DNA from: Peptostreptococcus faecalis
GTDB taxonomy: Bacteria > Bacillota > Clostridia > Peptostreptococcales > Peptostreptococcaceae
Direction of reading: 5' to 3'
Length of the DNA stretch: 64,000 nucleotides
Assembly: GCF_900240845.1 (NCBI RefSeq)
Contig: NZ_OERU01000001.1
Coordinates: 579,079-643,078 of the forward strand
Shown here: positions 10,373 through 17,508 of the stretch, one piece after another
Layout: each line of letters begins with the position of its first letter
Numbering within the stretch: the stretch's first letter is position 1
Position numbers and translations under genes: made by a program
Notes under the pieces: model-generated
Database searches by the model: none
The model's input: the letters and a program-made list of their open reading frames with translations, nothing else
Told to the model about the DNA's origin: nothing

Positions 10373-10433
10373 TAATAATACTAAATTGATAAACAGCGGT
10401 ATAAAAAATAATATCATAAAAAATAAAAAGATA

Positions 10434-10462
10434 TTGATTATTTTTTATTTTTATGGTATTAT
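10434..10462 (+). promoter_or_regulatory. Promoter of selC
   Basis: TTGATT (10434-10439), 17-base spacer, TATTAT (10457-10462), placed 12 bases before the mature tRNA 5' end. The promoter lies inside the right arm of an imperfect AT-rich dyad formed by 10410-10432 and 10442-10464. Confidence 0.65.
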
Positions 10463-10474
10463 TTAATGGTGTCT

Positions 10475-10571
10475 GGGGGTGAATGGGTGCTGGTGTGCCC
10501 TCTAGTCTTCAAAACTAGTATGAGGGGTTAATAGCTTCTTAGGTGAGTTCGATTCTCACACATTCCCGCCA
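10475..10571 (+). tRNA. selC: Selenocysteine tRNA, anticodon TCA
   Basis: The 97-base gene has the features of tRNA-Sec: a long acceptor arm (10475-10482 with 10560-10567), a 6-bp D stem GGGTGC/GTGCCC closed by a TGGT tetraloop, an anticodon stem CTAGT/ACTAG with loop CTTCAAA and anticodon TCA at 10509-10511, a long variable arm, T stem GTGAG/CTCAC with loop TTCGATT, discriminator G and an encoded CCA (10569-10571). The eighth acceptor pair is an A-A mismatch and pairs 4 and 5 are G-U. It reads UGA in grdA and grdB of this window with SelB and a SECIS. selA, selB and selD are not present here. Confidence 0.95.
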
Positions 10572-10647
10572 ATTGTGAATTTAACTACTGTTTTATTAGA
10601 TAATAAAATGGTAGTTTTTTTAATGTTAAAAATTATAGGAGGTATGA

Positions 10648-11805
10648 ATGGAAAGAAAAATATATATAGATAATGCATCTACATGTTTTCCAAAAGCTCC
10701 AGGTGTAGCAAAATCTATGAGTGATTTTATTGAAAATAGATCATATAGCATAAACCGTGGTACATATATGAGTGCATATAGATTGTCTTCAGAAATAATA
10801 GATATAAGAGAACAGGTGTTGAGTTTTTTTAAAGCTTCAAAGCGCTACGAATGCGTTTTTAGCTCTTCAGCAACTGAAAGCATCAACCTGGCTTTGAGAG
10901 GGAGTCTTTGTAAGGGTGACGAAATTATTGTAGATGAGAGATTGCATAATTCAGCATGGAGAACACTATCATATTTAGAAGAACAAGGTGTCAAAATAAA
11001 TTATTGGAAATCATATTTAGGTGATTACAGATTTGAAGATTTTGAAAAACTTGTAAGTGATAGGACTAAAATGGTATTTTTAACACTAGTTGAAAATATT
11101 TCAGGAGAGATAATATTTGATAGCAATGAAATCTCTGCTAAAATAGCAAAAATATGCAATGAAAAAGATATAATATACGCACTAGATGCTGTACAGGCTG
11201 TATGTGAGAGAGAAATCTATATAGAAGAGCTAGGAGCCGATATAATGATATGTGCTTCTCATATTGGTTTTATGGGGCCAGAAGGTGTCGGAATTATGTT
11301 GATAGAAAAAAGTGTTTCTAAAAATGTTAAACCATTAATTTATGGAGGTACAGGAAGTTCTTCAAATAGCGAAAAAATGCCTGAAACTTTACCAGATAAG
11401 TTTGAACCAGGAACTATGAATACTGTGGGAATAATTGGTTTAGGAGCTTCAATATCATATATAAATTCTGTAGGAATATCGAATATTATAAAGAAAAAAC
11501 ACCACCTTGGGAATTTGCTGAGGTATGGTTTTTCCAAAATAGAAGGAGTAGATGTAAGAGGCTATGGATCTTTTTGCTCACTAACTATGAAAGACGTAGA
11601 TGAATCAATGCTTTCATTTTTTTTGGATACTGAGTATGAAATAATGACAAGAGTAGGAATACAATGCTCGCCATGTACTCATATTTATCAAGGTAGCTAT
11701 CCAAATGGAGGAATTAGATTTACAGTTGGGTATTTCAATACTGAATCTGAAATAAGAAAAGTGATCAGTGCTGTTGAACAGATAGTAATTAAGTTAAAAA
11801 TATAG
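10648..11805 (+). CDS. Cysteine desulfurase-like protein lacking the PLP lysine
   Basis: A 385-residue class V aminotransferase fold of the EF2568-type cysteine desulfurase family: YIDNASTCFPKAPG at the N terminus, FSSSATESINLALRG, the cofactor-stacking RLHNS, ALDAVQAV with the PLP aspartate, and the C-terminal IQCSPC (Cys340) plus RFTVGYFNTESEI. The position of the Schiff-base lysine (HKG in the family) reads CASHIGFMGPEG, Ile206, codon ATT at 11263-11265. A normal PLP desulfurase reaction is therefore not expected, though the persulfide/selenide cysteine is kept. AGGAGG stands before the ATG. It follows selC by 76 bases and precedes the double-cubane reductase, so a role in selenium or sulfur handling is inferred, possibly as carrier or scaffold. 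Confidence 0.85.
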   Translation: MERKIYIDNASTCFPKAPGVAKSMSDFIENRSYSINRGTYMSAYRLSSEIIDIREQVLSFFKASKRYECVFSSSATESINLALRGSLCKGDEIIVDERLHNSAWRTLSYLEEQGVKINYWKSYLGDYRFEDFEKLVSDRTKMVFLTLVENISGEIIFDSNEISAKIAKICNEKDIIYALDAVQAVCEREIYIEELGADIMICASHIGFMGPEGVGIMLIEKSVSKNVKPLIYGGTGSSSNSEKMPETLPDKFEPGTMNTVGIIGLGASISYINSVGISNIIKKKHHLGNLLRYGFSKIEGVDVRGYGSFCSLTMKDVDESMLSFFLDTEYEIMTRVGIQCSPCTHIYQGSYPNGGIRFTVGYFNTESEIRKVISAVEQIVIKLKI

Positions 11806-11957
11806 AATGCTGATAGAAAAAAAGAATATTGAAACTACATGTTATAGAAAAAAGATATATACAATCCTCTTCCTGTAAGTAGACCTGTCATTGTGGTAAT
11901 ATTAATATGAATGGATGCATAAATATTATGCAACAACATATTAAAGGGGGAACTAAA

Positions 11958-13232
11958 ATGGCTGATTACAGAGATATGTGGAAAGATTTAGGAATGGATT
12001 TAGAAACACATGATCAATTATGTGAGGTATTGCCTATGGCTTTTACTGATGTGTATTTATCTCAAAAAAATAGACCTGAAAATATGGGATATTATGATTT
12101 TGTTGTGTCTGAAATTCATGGAGTGAGACCAGCAGAATTGGTAGAGGCTCAAAAAAAAGGAACTAAGGTATTTGGTACGTTTTGTATATATGTTCCAGAT
12201 GAAGTAGTTTTTGCAGCGGATGCAATACCTACAGGATTATGTGGAGGTTCTCAGTTTTGGGTACCAGGCGGAGAAAAGGTACTTCCAACAAATACATGTC
12301 CATTAATAAAGGCTTCTGTAGGAGCTAGATTAGATAAGACATGTCCATTTTTTAGAATAGCTGATATGTATATTGGTGAAACTACATGTGATGGTAAGAA
12401 AAAAGCTTGGGAAATATTAGGGGAAGATGTTCCTATGCATGTAATGGATTTACCTCAAATGAAGAGAAGAAAAGACTACAAGGCATGGGCAGAAGAAATA
12501 AAGGAATTAAAGGGAACAATAGAAGAGTTTACAGGAAATAAAGTTGATTCTGAAAAACTAAGTAAATCAATAAAATTAATAAATGATAAAAGAAGAGCTC
12601 TTGCTAGATTAAATGCTACTAGAAAAAACAAAAATATACCGATTTCTGGAAAAGATAGCTTATTGATATCTCAAATAGCATTTTATGATGATCCAACTAG
12701 ATTTACAGAAATGACAAATACACTTTGTGATGAGCTAGATAAAAGAGTAGAAGAAGGCGTAAGTGTATTCGAAGAAGGGACAAAGAGAATATTGTTAGCA
12801 GGTACTCCTCTTGCAATTCCTAACTGGAAAATACACAATGTTGTTGAAACTTCAGGTGGAGCAGTTGTATGTGAAGAAATGTGTACAGGAACAAGATATT
12901 TTGAAAATCTTGTAGATGAATCAAAAGACAATCTTGATGATCAAATAGACGCTTTAGCTGATAGATATATGAATATAAACTGTGCATGTTTTACTCCTAA
13001 TGAAGCAAGAATAGATGATATAAAAAGACTTTGTAAAGAATATAATGTAGACGGAGTAATAGATGTAAACTTAAAGTTCTGTAACCTATATGATACAGAA
13101 GGTTTTCTTGTGGAAAGAGAACTGAAAAAAGCTGGTATACCAGTTCTAGGAATAGAAACAGATTACACTGATTCAGATGTTCAACAGCTTAGAACAAGAA
13201 TAGGTGCGTTTATAGAAATGTTAGAAAAATAA
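11958..13232 (+). CDS. Double-cubane cluster protein-like reductase (HgdB/YjiM family)
   Basis: A 424-residue member of the 2-hydroxyacyl-CoA dehydratase D-component superfamily, single-gene type like YjiM and the characterised double-cubane-cluster protein that carries an [8Fe-9S] cluster and performs ATP-driven low-potential reductions. Thirteen cysteines are present (22, 76, 95, 114, 129, 144, 257, 305, 309, 342, 344, 359, 375), more than enough for six cluster ligands; TFCIYVP, NTCPLIKAS, ETTCDGK, EEMCTG, CACFTPN and KFCNLYD are the best candidates. An AAGGGGG site precedes the ATG at 11958; an ATG 51 bases earlier lacks one. No dehydratase partner subunit is encoded. Its activase is two genes downstream. 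The physiological substrate of the family is unknown. Confidence 0.9.
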   Translation: MADYRDMWKDLGMDLETHDQLCEVLPMAFTDVYLSQKNRPENMGYYDFVVSEIHGVRPAELVEAQKKGTKVFGTFCIYVPDEVVFAADAIPTGLCGGSQFWVPGGEKVLPTNTCPLIKASVGARLDKTCPFFRIADMYIGETTCDGKKKAWEILGEDVPMHVMDLPQMKRRKDYKAWAEEIKELKGTIEEFTGNKVDSEKLSKSIKLINDKRRALARLNATRKNKNIPISGKDSLLISQIAFYDDPTRFTEMTNTLCDELDKRVEEGVSVFEEGTKRILLAGTPLAIPNWKIHNVVETSGGAVVCEEMCTGTRYFENLVDESKDNLDDQIDALADRYMNINCACFTPNEARIDDIKRLCKEYNVDGVIDVNLKFCNLYDTEGFLVERELKKAGIPVLGIETDYTDSDVQQLRTRIGAFIEMLEK

Positions 13233-13244
13233 GAGGTGAATTTG

Positions 13245-13502
13245 ATGAGTAAAATATTTTATGTATTATTTGAAAATCACGAAAATGGATTGAAACTTCA
13301 CAAACTTTTGAGAGAGAATAATCTGGAGTCCACAATTTCTCCTACACCGAGGTCTCTTTCAAAATGCTGTGGAATTTCATTGATGATTGACAGTAGTCAA
13401 GTAGATGAAGTAAATAATGTCATTAATGCAAATGATATTAGTATACTTAAAATAGAATCTGTTGAAATGGAGATAAACCCAAATAGAGACAGATATTGTT
13501 AG
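13245..13502 (+). CDS. DUF3343 family protein
   Basis: An 85-residue protein of the DUF3343 family, seen repeatedly near selenium-metabolism and double-cubane genes. It has the conserved PTPRSLSKCCGISLMI region with adjacent Cys41-Cys42 and ends in a cysteine (NRDRYC, Cys85). The fold is predicted to be a small ferredoxin-like alpha/beta. The AGAGGTG site before the ATG at 13245 fixes the start; a GTG nine bases upstream lies within that site. It sits between the reductase and its activase with 12- and 10-base gaps, so it belongs to the same operon. A sulfur/selenium carrier or electron relay role is only inference. Confidence 0.85.
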   Translation: MSKIFYVLFENHENGLKLHKLLRENNLESTISPTPRSLSKCCGISLMIDSSQVDEVNNVINANDISILKIESVEMEINPNRDRYC

Positions 13503-13512
13503 TTGGAAGGAT

Positions 13513-14307
13513 ATGAATAATATGATTTTTGTAGGAATAGATATAGGGTCTACTGCATCAAAGGTCGCTGTAAGAGGAGATGCTGATCATAAATTGGTAA
13601 TGCCTACAGGTTGGAGCAGTAAAGAGACTGCATCAACTATAGTTAATAAGTTGCTAGATCTTGGAATAGATGTAAATTCAGAAGACGTTGTAGTCGGAGC
13701 CACAGGATACGGAAGAGTAGCTGTCGATTTTGCTGATTATGTTGTTACTGAAATTACTTGTCATGGAAAAGGTGGATATGAACTATCAAGTAATAGAGAC
13801 TGCACTATAATAGATGTAGGTGGGCAGGACACAAAGGTAATTAAAATAGAAAACGGTATAGTTTCAGATTTTTTAATGAATGATAAGTGTTCAGCTGGTA
13901 CTGGTAAGTTTATTGAAATTATGGCAAATAGATTAGGTGTCGAAATTGATGATCTATTTAATCTTGCAAAAGAAGGAGATGTACTTCCGATAAGTTCATT
14001 ATGTACAGTTTTTGCGGAATCTGAAATAATAAATTATATTGGAGAAGGTAGAAATAGAAATGATATTGCATCAGGAATCGTGGATTCAGTAGCAGGTAAA
14101 GTAGCACAACTATTTTCAAAATTTATGAACTCTGAATATGTAATATTAACTGGCGGATTAAGTCACAGTATATATTTTGCAGAGGTGCTTTCTAAAAAAA
14201 TTAAGACACAAGTAAATATAGCTGAAAATGGTAGATTTGCTGGAGCAATAGGAGCATCAATACTTGCAGAACAAAAATATAATAAAGAATTATCAAATAA
14301 TATGTAG
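13513..14307 (+). CDS. ATP-dependent activase for the double-cubane protein (BadF/HgdC/YjiL family)
   Basis: This 264-residue ASKHA-fold ATPase is a homodimer in characterised relatives, holding one [4Fe-4S] cluster between subunits and injecting electrons into the partner at ATP expense. Visible motifs are GIDIGSTASKVAV (phosphate 1), IIDVGGQDTKVI, the cluster cysteines in DKCSAGTGKF (Cys126) and SSLCTVFAESEI (Cys164), and LTGGLSHSIYFAE near the end. A GGAAGGAT site precedes the ATG. It ends the operon and a strong terminator follows. The partner is almost certainly the reductase at 11958-13232. The electron donor (ferredoxin or flavodoxin) is not in the window. Confidence 0.93.
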   Translation: MNNMIFVGIDIGSTASKVAVRGDADHKLVMPTGWSSKETASTIVNKLLDLGIDVNSEDVVVGATGYGRVAVDFADYVVTEITCHGKGGYELSSNRDCTIIDVGGQDTKVIKIENGIVSDFLMNDKCSAGTGKFIEIMANRLGVEIDDLFNLAKEGDVLPISSLCTVFAESEIINYIGEGRNRNDIASGIVDSVAGKVAQLFSKFMNSEYVILTGGLSHSIYFAEVLSKKIKTQVNIAENGRFAGAIGASILAEQKYNKELSNNM

Positions 14308-14350
14308 TATATTTACTAAAAATTACCGTGTTATTTTAAGAAAATAATAA

Positions 14351-14388
14351 AAAGAGGCTCTATCTAAACGTTGATAGAGCCTCTTTTT
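14351..14388 (+). terminator. Terminator after the activase gene
   Basis: A 12-bp stem (AGAGGCTCTATC with GATAGAGCCTCT) with an eight-base loop and T5 tail. It closes the selC-linked operon. Confidence 0.92.
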
Positions 14389-14421
14389 GTAAAGACATTA
14401 ATAAAAATTATTGTCTTTACA
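14388..14421. repeat. Inverted repeat overlapping a predicted promoter
   Basis: TGTAAAGACA (14388-14397) and TGTCTTTACA (14412-14421) form a perfect 10-bp dyad separated by 14 bases. The right arm covers the -35 box of the promoter for the candidate small RNA, so it may be an operator; it could equally be a second terminator stem. Confidence 0.5.
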
Positions 14422-14439
14422 AAATAATTATGATATAAT
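14411..14439 (+). promoter_or_regulatory. Promoter for candidate small RNA
   Basis: TTGTCT (14411-14416), exactly 17 bases, then TATAAT (14434-14439). No gene starts downstream on this strand before a terminator, which makes a short non-coding transcript the simplest explanation. Confidence 0.55.
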
Positions 14440-14445
14440 TAGATA

Positions 14446-14556
14446 AACTATGATACTGATTATCAACATAGTTTAAAGAACATTTAGCTTCCAAACCAAC
14501 ACATATAAATTGTTTATAAAAGAGCCGTTGAGTAATCAACGGCTCTTTTATTGTAT
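14446..14556 (+). ncRNA. Candidate small RNA of about 110 bases
   Basis: The predicted start, about seven bases after TATAAT, coincides with a 5' hairpin (AAACTATG 14445-14452 with CATAGTTT 14467-14474). An unstructured linker of about 40 bases, rich in A and C, follows. The transcript would then end in the strong stem TAAAAGAGCCGTTGA/TCAACGGCTCTTTTA (14517-14550) and a U tail. No open reading frame with a ribosome site is seen. The arrangement is that of a small RNA gene; I recognise no known family. Confidence 0.45.
14517..14553. terminator. Bidirectional terminator
   Basis: A 15-bp stem with a GTAA loop, A-run on one side and T-run on the other. It can end both the minus-strand TPR/SH3 gene and a plus-strand transcript through 14446-14556. 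Confidence 0.9.
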
Positions 14557-14565
14557 TCTATTATT

Positions 14566-15432
14566 TTATTTTATAGAGTTGTTCATCGTATTAAAAGATA
14601 TCCAACCGCTATCTATTCTACACCAAATTCTACTTGCAGATTCTACATATGTATCTGATACATATACTTGCGAACCTCTATGAAGTGTAGTCACAACCGA
14701 AGCAGACTTACTTGGCGAGCTTCTAACATTTGCTTCAGAAGAAGTAATATACTGATAAGTTCCAGATATTCCTCTAGCAGAGGCATGTGCAGCATTTAAG
14801 GCAGATGAGGAAGACGAAGAATCGTTTGACTTCGTGTTTCCAGAAATTATAACTTGTTTAACTTCTGATTCTGATTTACCAGATACATTTTTGAGAAGTT
14901 CGACTGCTTTTTTATCATCAGGAATTAAAGAAACATAATCATATAAATAAGAGCTTGCACTAGATTTATTTCCTGAATCTATTAGGGCGTTTGCCTTTCT
15001 TAAAACATCAGATTTTAATGTTTCAATTTGTCCTTCTGCCAATTTATAATTTTTACTATCCTCTCTTGGAATTTGCATATAGAAAGAAATGGCCTTTACA
15101 AATTCGCCTTTGCTTTCTTGTTCCTTAGCAGATTCTATGATAGATTTGACTTCACTTTTTAATTCTAGCTGATTTTTTTTAGTTTTATATTCTACATCTC
15201 CAGTAGTCGAGTAGAGTTCGTTGTATAATTTTATTGCCTCATCGTATTCTTCGATTTCTACTAAATTTTCAGCTTTTTTATTTAATGAAGAAATATTATA
15301 TTTTTGGTACAAAAAGATACCGGATCCTACTATTATTATTGCGGAAATTACTCCAATAATAATATACAGAATCATATTTGATTTTTTACCATGATCATCA
15401 TTATAGTCATAGTAATCATGATTATTGCTCAT
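14566..15432 (-). CDS. Membrane-anchored TPR and bacterial SH3 domain protein
   Basis: This 288-residue protein has a short cytoplasmic head rich in Asp and Tyr (NHDYYDYNDDHGKK), one membrane segment at residues 20-42, a helical TPR-like region (about 50-190) with repeats such as YDEAIKLYNELY and FVKAISFYMQIP, a serine-rich linker, and a C-terminal SH3b domain (about 225-280: SEANVRSSPSKSASVV, then WCRIDSGWISF). SH3b domains usually bind peptidoglycan, so the protein probably sits on the outer face of the membrane near the wall. The start has AGGAGG upstream. No neighbour shares its operon. Its function is unknown. Confidence 0.85.
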   Translation of the reverse strand: MSNNHDYYDYNDDHGKKSNMILYIIIGVISAIIIVGSGIFLYQKYNISSLNKKAENLVEIEEYDEAIKLYNELYSTTGDVEYKTKKNQLELKSEVKSIIESAKEQESKGEFVKAISFYMQIPREDSKNYKLAEGQIETLKSDVLRKANALIDSGNKSSASSYLYDYVSLIPDDKKAVELLKNVSGKSESEVKQVIISGNTKSNDSSSSSSALNAAHASARGISGTYQYITSSEANVRSSPSKSASVVTTLHRGSQVYVSDTYVESASRIWCRIDSGWISFNTMNNSIK

Positions 15433-15591
15433 GAAAAATATCCTCCTTATTTAAAAATAATAGTCTTTAGTTTGATTATACATTATTTGTGTGAATAATA
15501 ATACTTAAATACTAAAACTTTGGAAATAATTATGTATAATTTAGTAAATAATAATTGAGTAAAGAAGTTAAATAAAACTGATTATGAATTA

Positions 15592-15620
15592 TTGACATAA
15601 AATCAACAGCAAATTATAAT
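15592..15620 (+). promoter_or_regulatory. Promoter of tcdA
   Basis: A perfect TTGACA (15592-15597), 17-base spacer and perfect TATAAT (15615-15620), 34 bases ahead of the start codon. The rest of 15433-15591 holds no gene. Confidence 0.85.
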
Positions 15621-15654
15621 AATATATTGTAAAATGTAAAAGTGAGGTTTATTT

Positions 15655-16374
15655 ATGGAAAATCTTTTTAAAGAAAGAACAGAGATAGTAATAGGTAAAG
15701 AGGGTGTAGAAAAATTAAAAAATTCAAATATATTAGTGTTTGGGTTAGGTGGGGTAGGTAGTTTTGTTGTAGAATCTCTTGTAAGAGCAGGTATAGGAAA
15801 TATAACGATAGTAGACTTCGACAAGATAGATGAAACAAATATAAACAGGCAACTTCCAGCGCTACATTCTACTATAGGAAGATATAAGGCAGATGTTGTA
15901 AAAGAAAGAGCTAAGGATATTAACCCTGATATAAATGTAAAAAAAATAATCTCATTATATGATGAAGATACTTCAGATTCACTGCTTGAGGGAGAATATG
16001 ATTATGTAGTTGATGCAATAGATATGATGAAGTCAAAATTACATCTTATCGAATCTTGCTCAAAAAAAGGAATGAAGTTAATTAGCTCAATGGGAATGGG
16101 GAATAAATTAGATCCTACACTTATAAGAGTTGGAGATATAAATAAAACTGAAATGTGTCCTATGGCAAGAAGAATTCGAGGAGAGTTGAAGAAGAAAAGA
16201 ATAAAAAGACTTAAAGTTGTATATTCTTTAGAGAAGCCAAGAAAAACTGGTAAAAAAATAGATGAAGGCGTAGTAAAAAATGTAAATGGAAGTGTTTCAT
16301 TTGTACCTTCATGTGCAGGTCTTATTATTACATCTGTAATAGTAAGAGATCTAATAGAAATCGATACTCAATAG
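15655..16374 (+). CDS. tcdA: tRNA threonylcarbamoyladenosine dehydratase TcdA (ThiF/MoeB family)
   Basis: TcdA uses ATP to cyclise t6A at position 37 of ANN-decoding tRNAs to ct6A. The 239-residue E1-like fold shows GLGGVGSFVVESLVRAG (nucleotide loop), VDFDKIDETNINRQ, the conserved DAIDMMKSK and MCPMARRIRGELKK, which separates TcdA from ThiF and MoeB. No CxxC zinc pairs of MoeB are present. The gene is monocistronic with its own consensus promoter and is closed by a palindromic terminator. MtaB, which methylthiolates t6A, is encoded at 46.7 kb, so two t6A modifications of the same base are represented in this window. Confidence 0.92.
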   Translation: MENLFKERTEIVIGKEGVEKLKNSNILVFGLGGVGSFVVESLVRAGIGNITIVDFDKIDETNINRQLPALHSTIGRYKADVVKERAKDINPDINVKKIISLYDEDTSDSLLEGEYDYVVDAIDMMKSKLHLIESCSKKGMKLISSMGMGNKLDPTLIRVGDINKTEMCPMARRIRGELKKKRIKRLKVVYSLEKPRKTGKKIDEGVVKNVNGSVSFVPSCAGLIITSVIVRDLIEIDTQ

Positions 16375-16393
16375 GAGTTTTATTTTAAATTTA

Positions 16394-16436
16394 CAAAAAA
16401 ATATATCTATAATTAATTATAGATATATTTTTTTTG
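16394..16436. terminator. Palindromic bidirectional terminator
   Basis: A perfect 14+14-base palindrome (16401-16428) flanked by A and T runs lies between convergent tcdA and the MBL gene; the stop codon of the minus-strand gene lies inside it. Confidence 0.8.
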
Positions 16437-17258
16437 CATATAAATTTCTTTATCATCGAACAAAAAAGTCATGCTGCTATTTTTATCAGTTCTTAATATT
16501 TTTGAATTATATTTTTTTAAAGTGTTTAAAGTATTTTCATGTGGGTGTCCATACCTATTTTTGTACTCACAGGAAATACTTGCGATTTTAGGTTTAATGG
16601 TTGATATAAATATATCACTGGACGCCGTTTTACTACCGTGATGGGACACCTTTAAAAAAGAACACTTTGGTAAATTATATTTCTTTAGAATTTCTTTTTC
16701 TACATCGGAATCAATGTCTCCTGTAAATAATAGACTGTGTTTTTTATAAGATAGTAAGAAACAAATTGAGTTTTTATTTGTGTCATCAGTCATACGAATA
16801 GGGGACAATATATTTATCGAAATATTTTTGTCTATTGAAAGCGAATCATCTGATATAAGTGGAATAGTTTTTTTGTTTTTCAATGAACTTTCCTTAACAA
16901 TTTCTAAAAAATCAGTATTAAAATTTTTGTCGGGTGTAGTATATATTTTTTCTACTTGAAAATTTTTTATAATTTTATCCATTGATCCAATATGATCGCC
17001 ATCAAAGTGTGTTGCAATTAGATAATCAATTTTTTTAACATTATTTTTTTTAAGAACTTGCATGACATTTCTGAAGTATTCTTCCTCTCCAGAATCAACT
17101 AATATTGTTTTTTTACTGGGGGTAATTATTAAAGAGGAATCACCCTGACCAACATCAATTACATGGACCTGTAGATAATCATAACCTTTGGAAGTACACG
17201 AAGATAGAAAAAGTTGTAGAATGATAAAACATAAAACTAGTAATTGTTTTTTATGCAT
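16413..17258 (-). CDS. ComEC/Rec2-type metallo-beta-lactamase lipoprotein
   Basis: A 281-residue protein with a lipoprotein signal (lipobox LSSC, Cys21) followed by a metallo-beta-lactamase domain: VIDVGQGDSSLI, LVDSG, the metal motif THFDGDHIGS, LLFTGDID and KVSHHGSK. This matches the extracytoplasmic nuclease-like domain at the C terminus of ComEC. It would be anchored to the outer membrane face. The ComEC channel encoded at 19679-20929 ends without this domain, so the two may act together in DNA uptake or surface DNA degradation; that is inference. TATG start with a weak upstream GGAGG-like GGAGGCC on the minus strand. Confidence 0.88.
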   Translation of the reverse strand: MHKKQLLVLCFIILQLFLSSCTSKGYDYLQVHVIDVGQGDSSLIITPSKKTILVDSGEEEYFRNVMQVLKKNNVKKIDYLIATHFDGDHIGSMDKIIKNFQVEKIYTTPDKNFNTDFLEIVKESSLKNKKTIPLISDDSLSIDKNISINILSPIRMTDDTNKNSICFLLSYKKHSLLFTGDIDSDVEKEILKKYNLPKCSFLKVSHHGSKTASSDIFISTIKPKIASISCEYKNRYGHPHENTLNTLKKYNSKILRTDKNSSMTFLFDDKEIYMQKKYIYN

Positions 17259-17508
17259 ACATAATGGCCTCCAATTTTTTTAGGGTTTACCTTTTGAGAG
17301 AAAGGGTATAGAATATTGTAGTAAAGGCATATAGACAACATTACAATAAAATAAACATAATCGCCAAGGTTGGTTAGATTCTTTTTTATGTAAATACAAT
17401 CCAATTTTAGTTTTTTACACTAATTTTCACTATGTATTAATTGTTATTGTATAGACATAAATATGTTTATTTCTATTGTTTTTATAATATTTAAAGAGGT
17501 GGATATTA
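17259..17508. other. Intergenic region between divergent genes, no gene seen
   Basis: 250 bases separate the minus-strand MBL gene from the plus-strand DUF2156 gene. A small stem (TACCTTT with AAGGGTA near 17288-17309) and AT-rich stretches are visible. I see no confident promoter pair, ORF or RNA. Confidence 0.5.

Noticed and set aside
10648-11805. Desulfurase-like gene as a pseudogene
   Set aside because: The frame is intact at full family length, has a strong ribosome site and keeps all other motifs; only the lysine is replaced.
14308-14565. CRISPR or repeat array in the gap with several inverted repeats
   Set aside because: The inverted repeats differ from each other in sequence and have no regular spacing or direct repeats.
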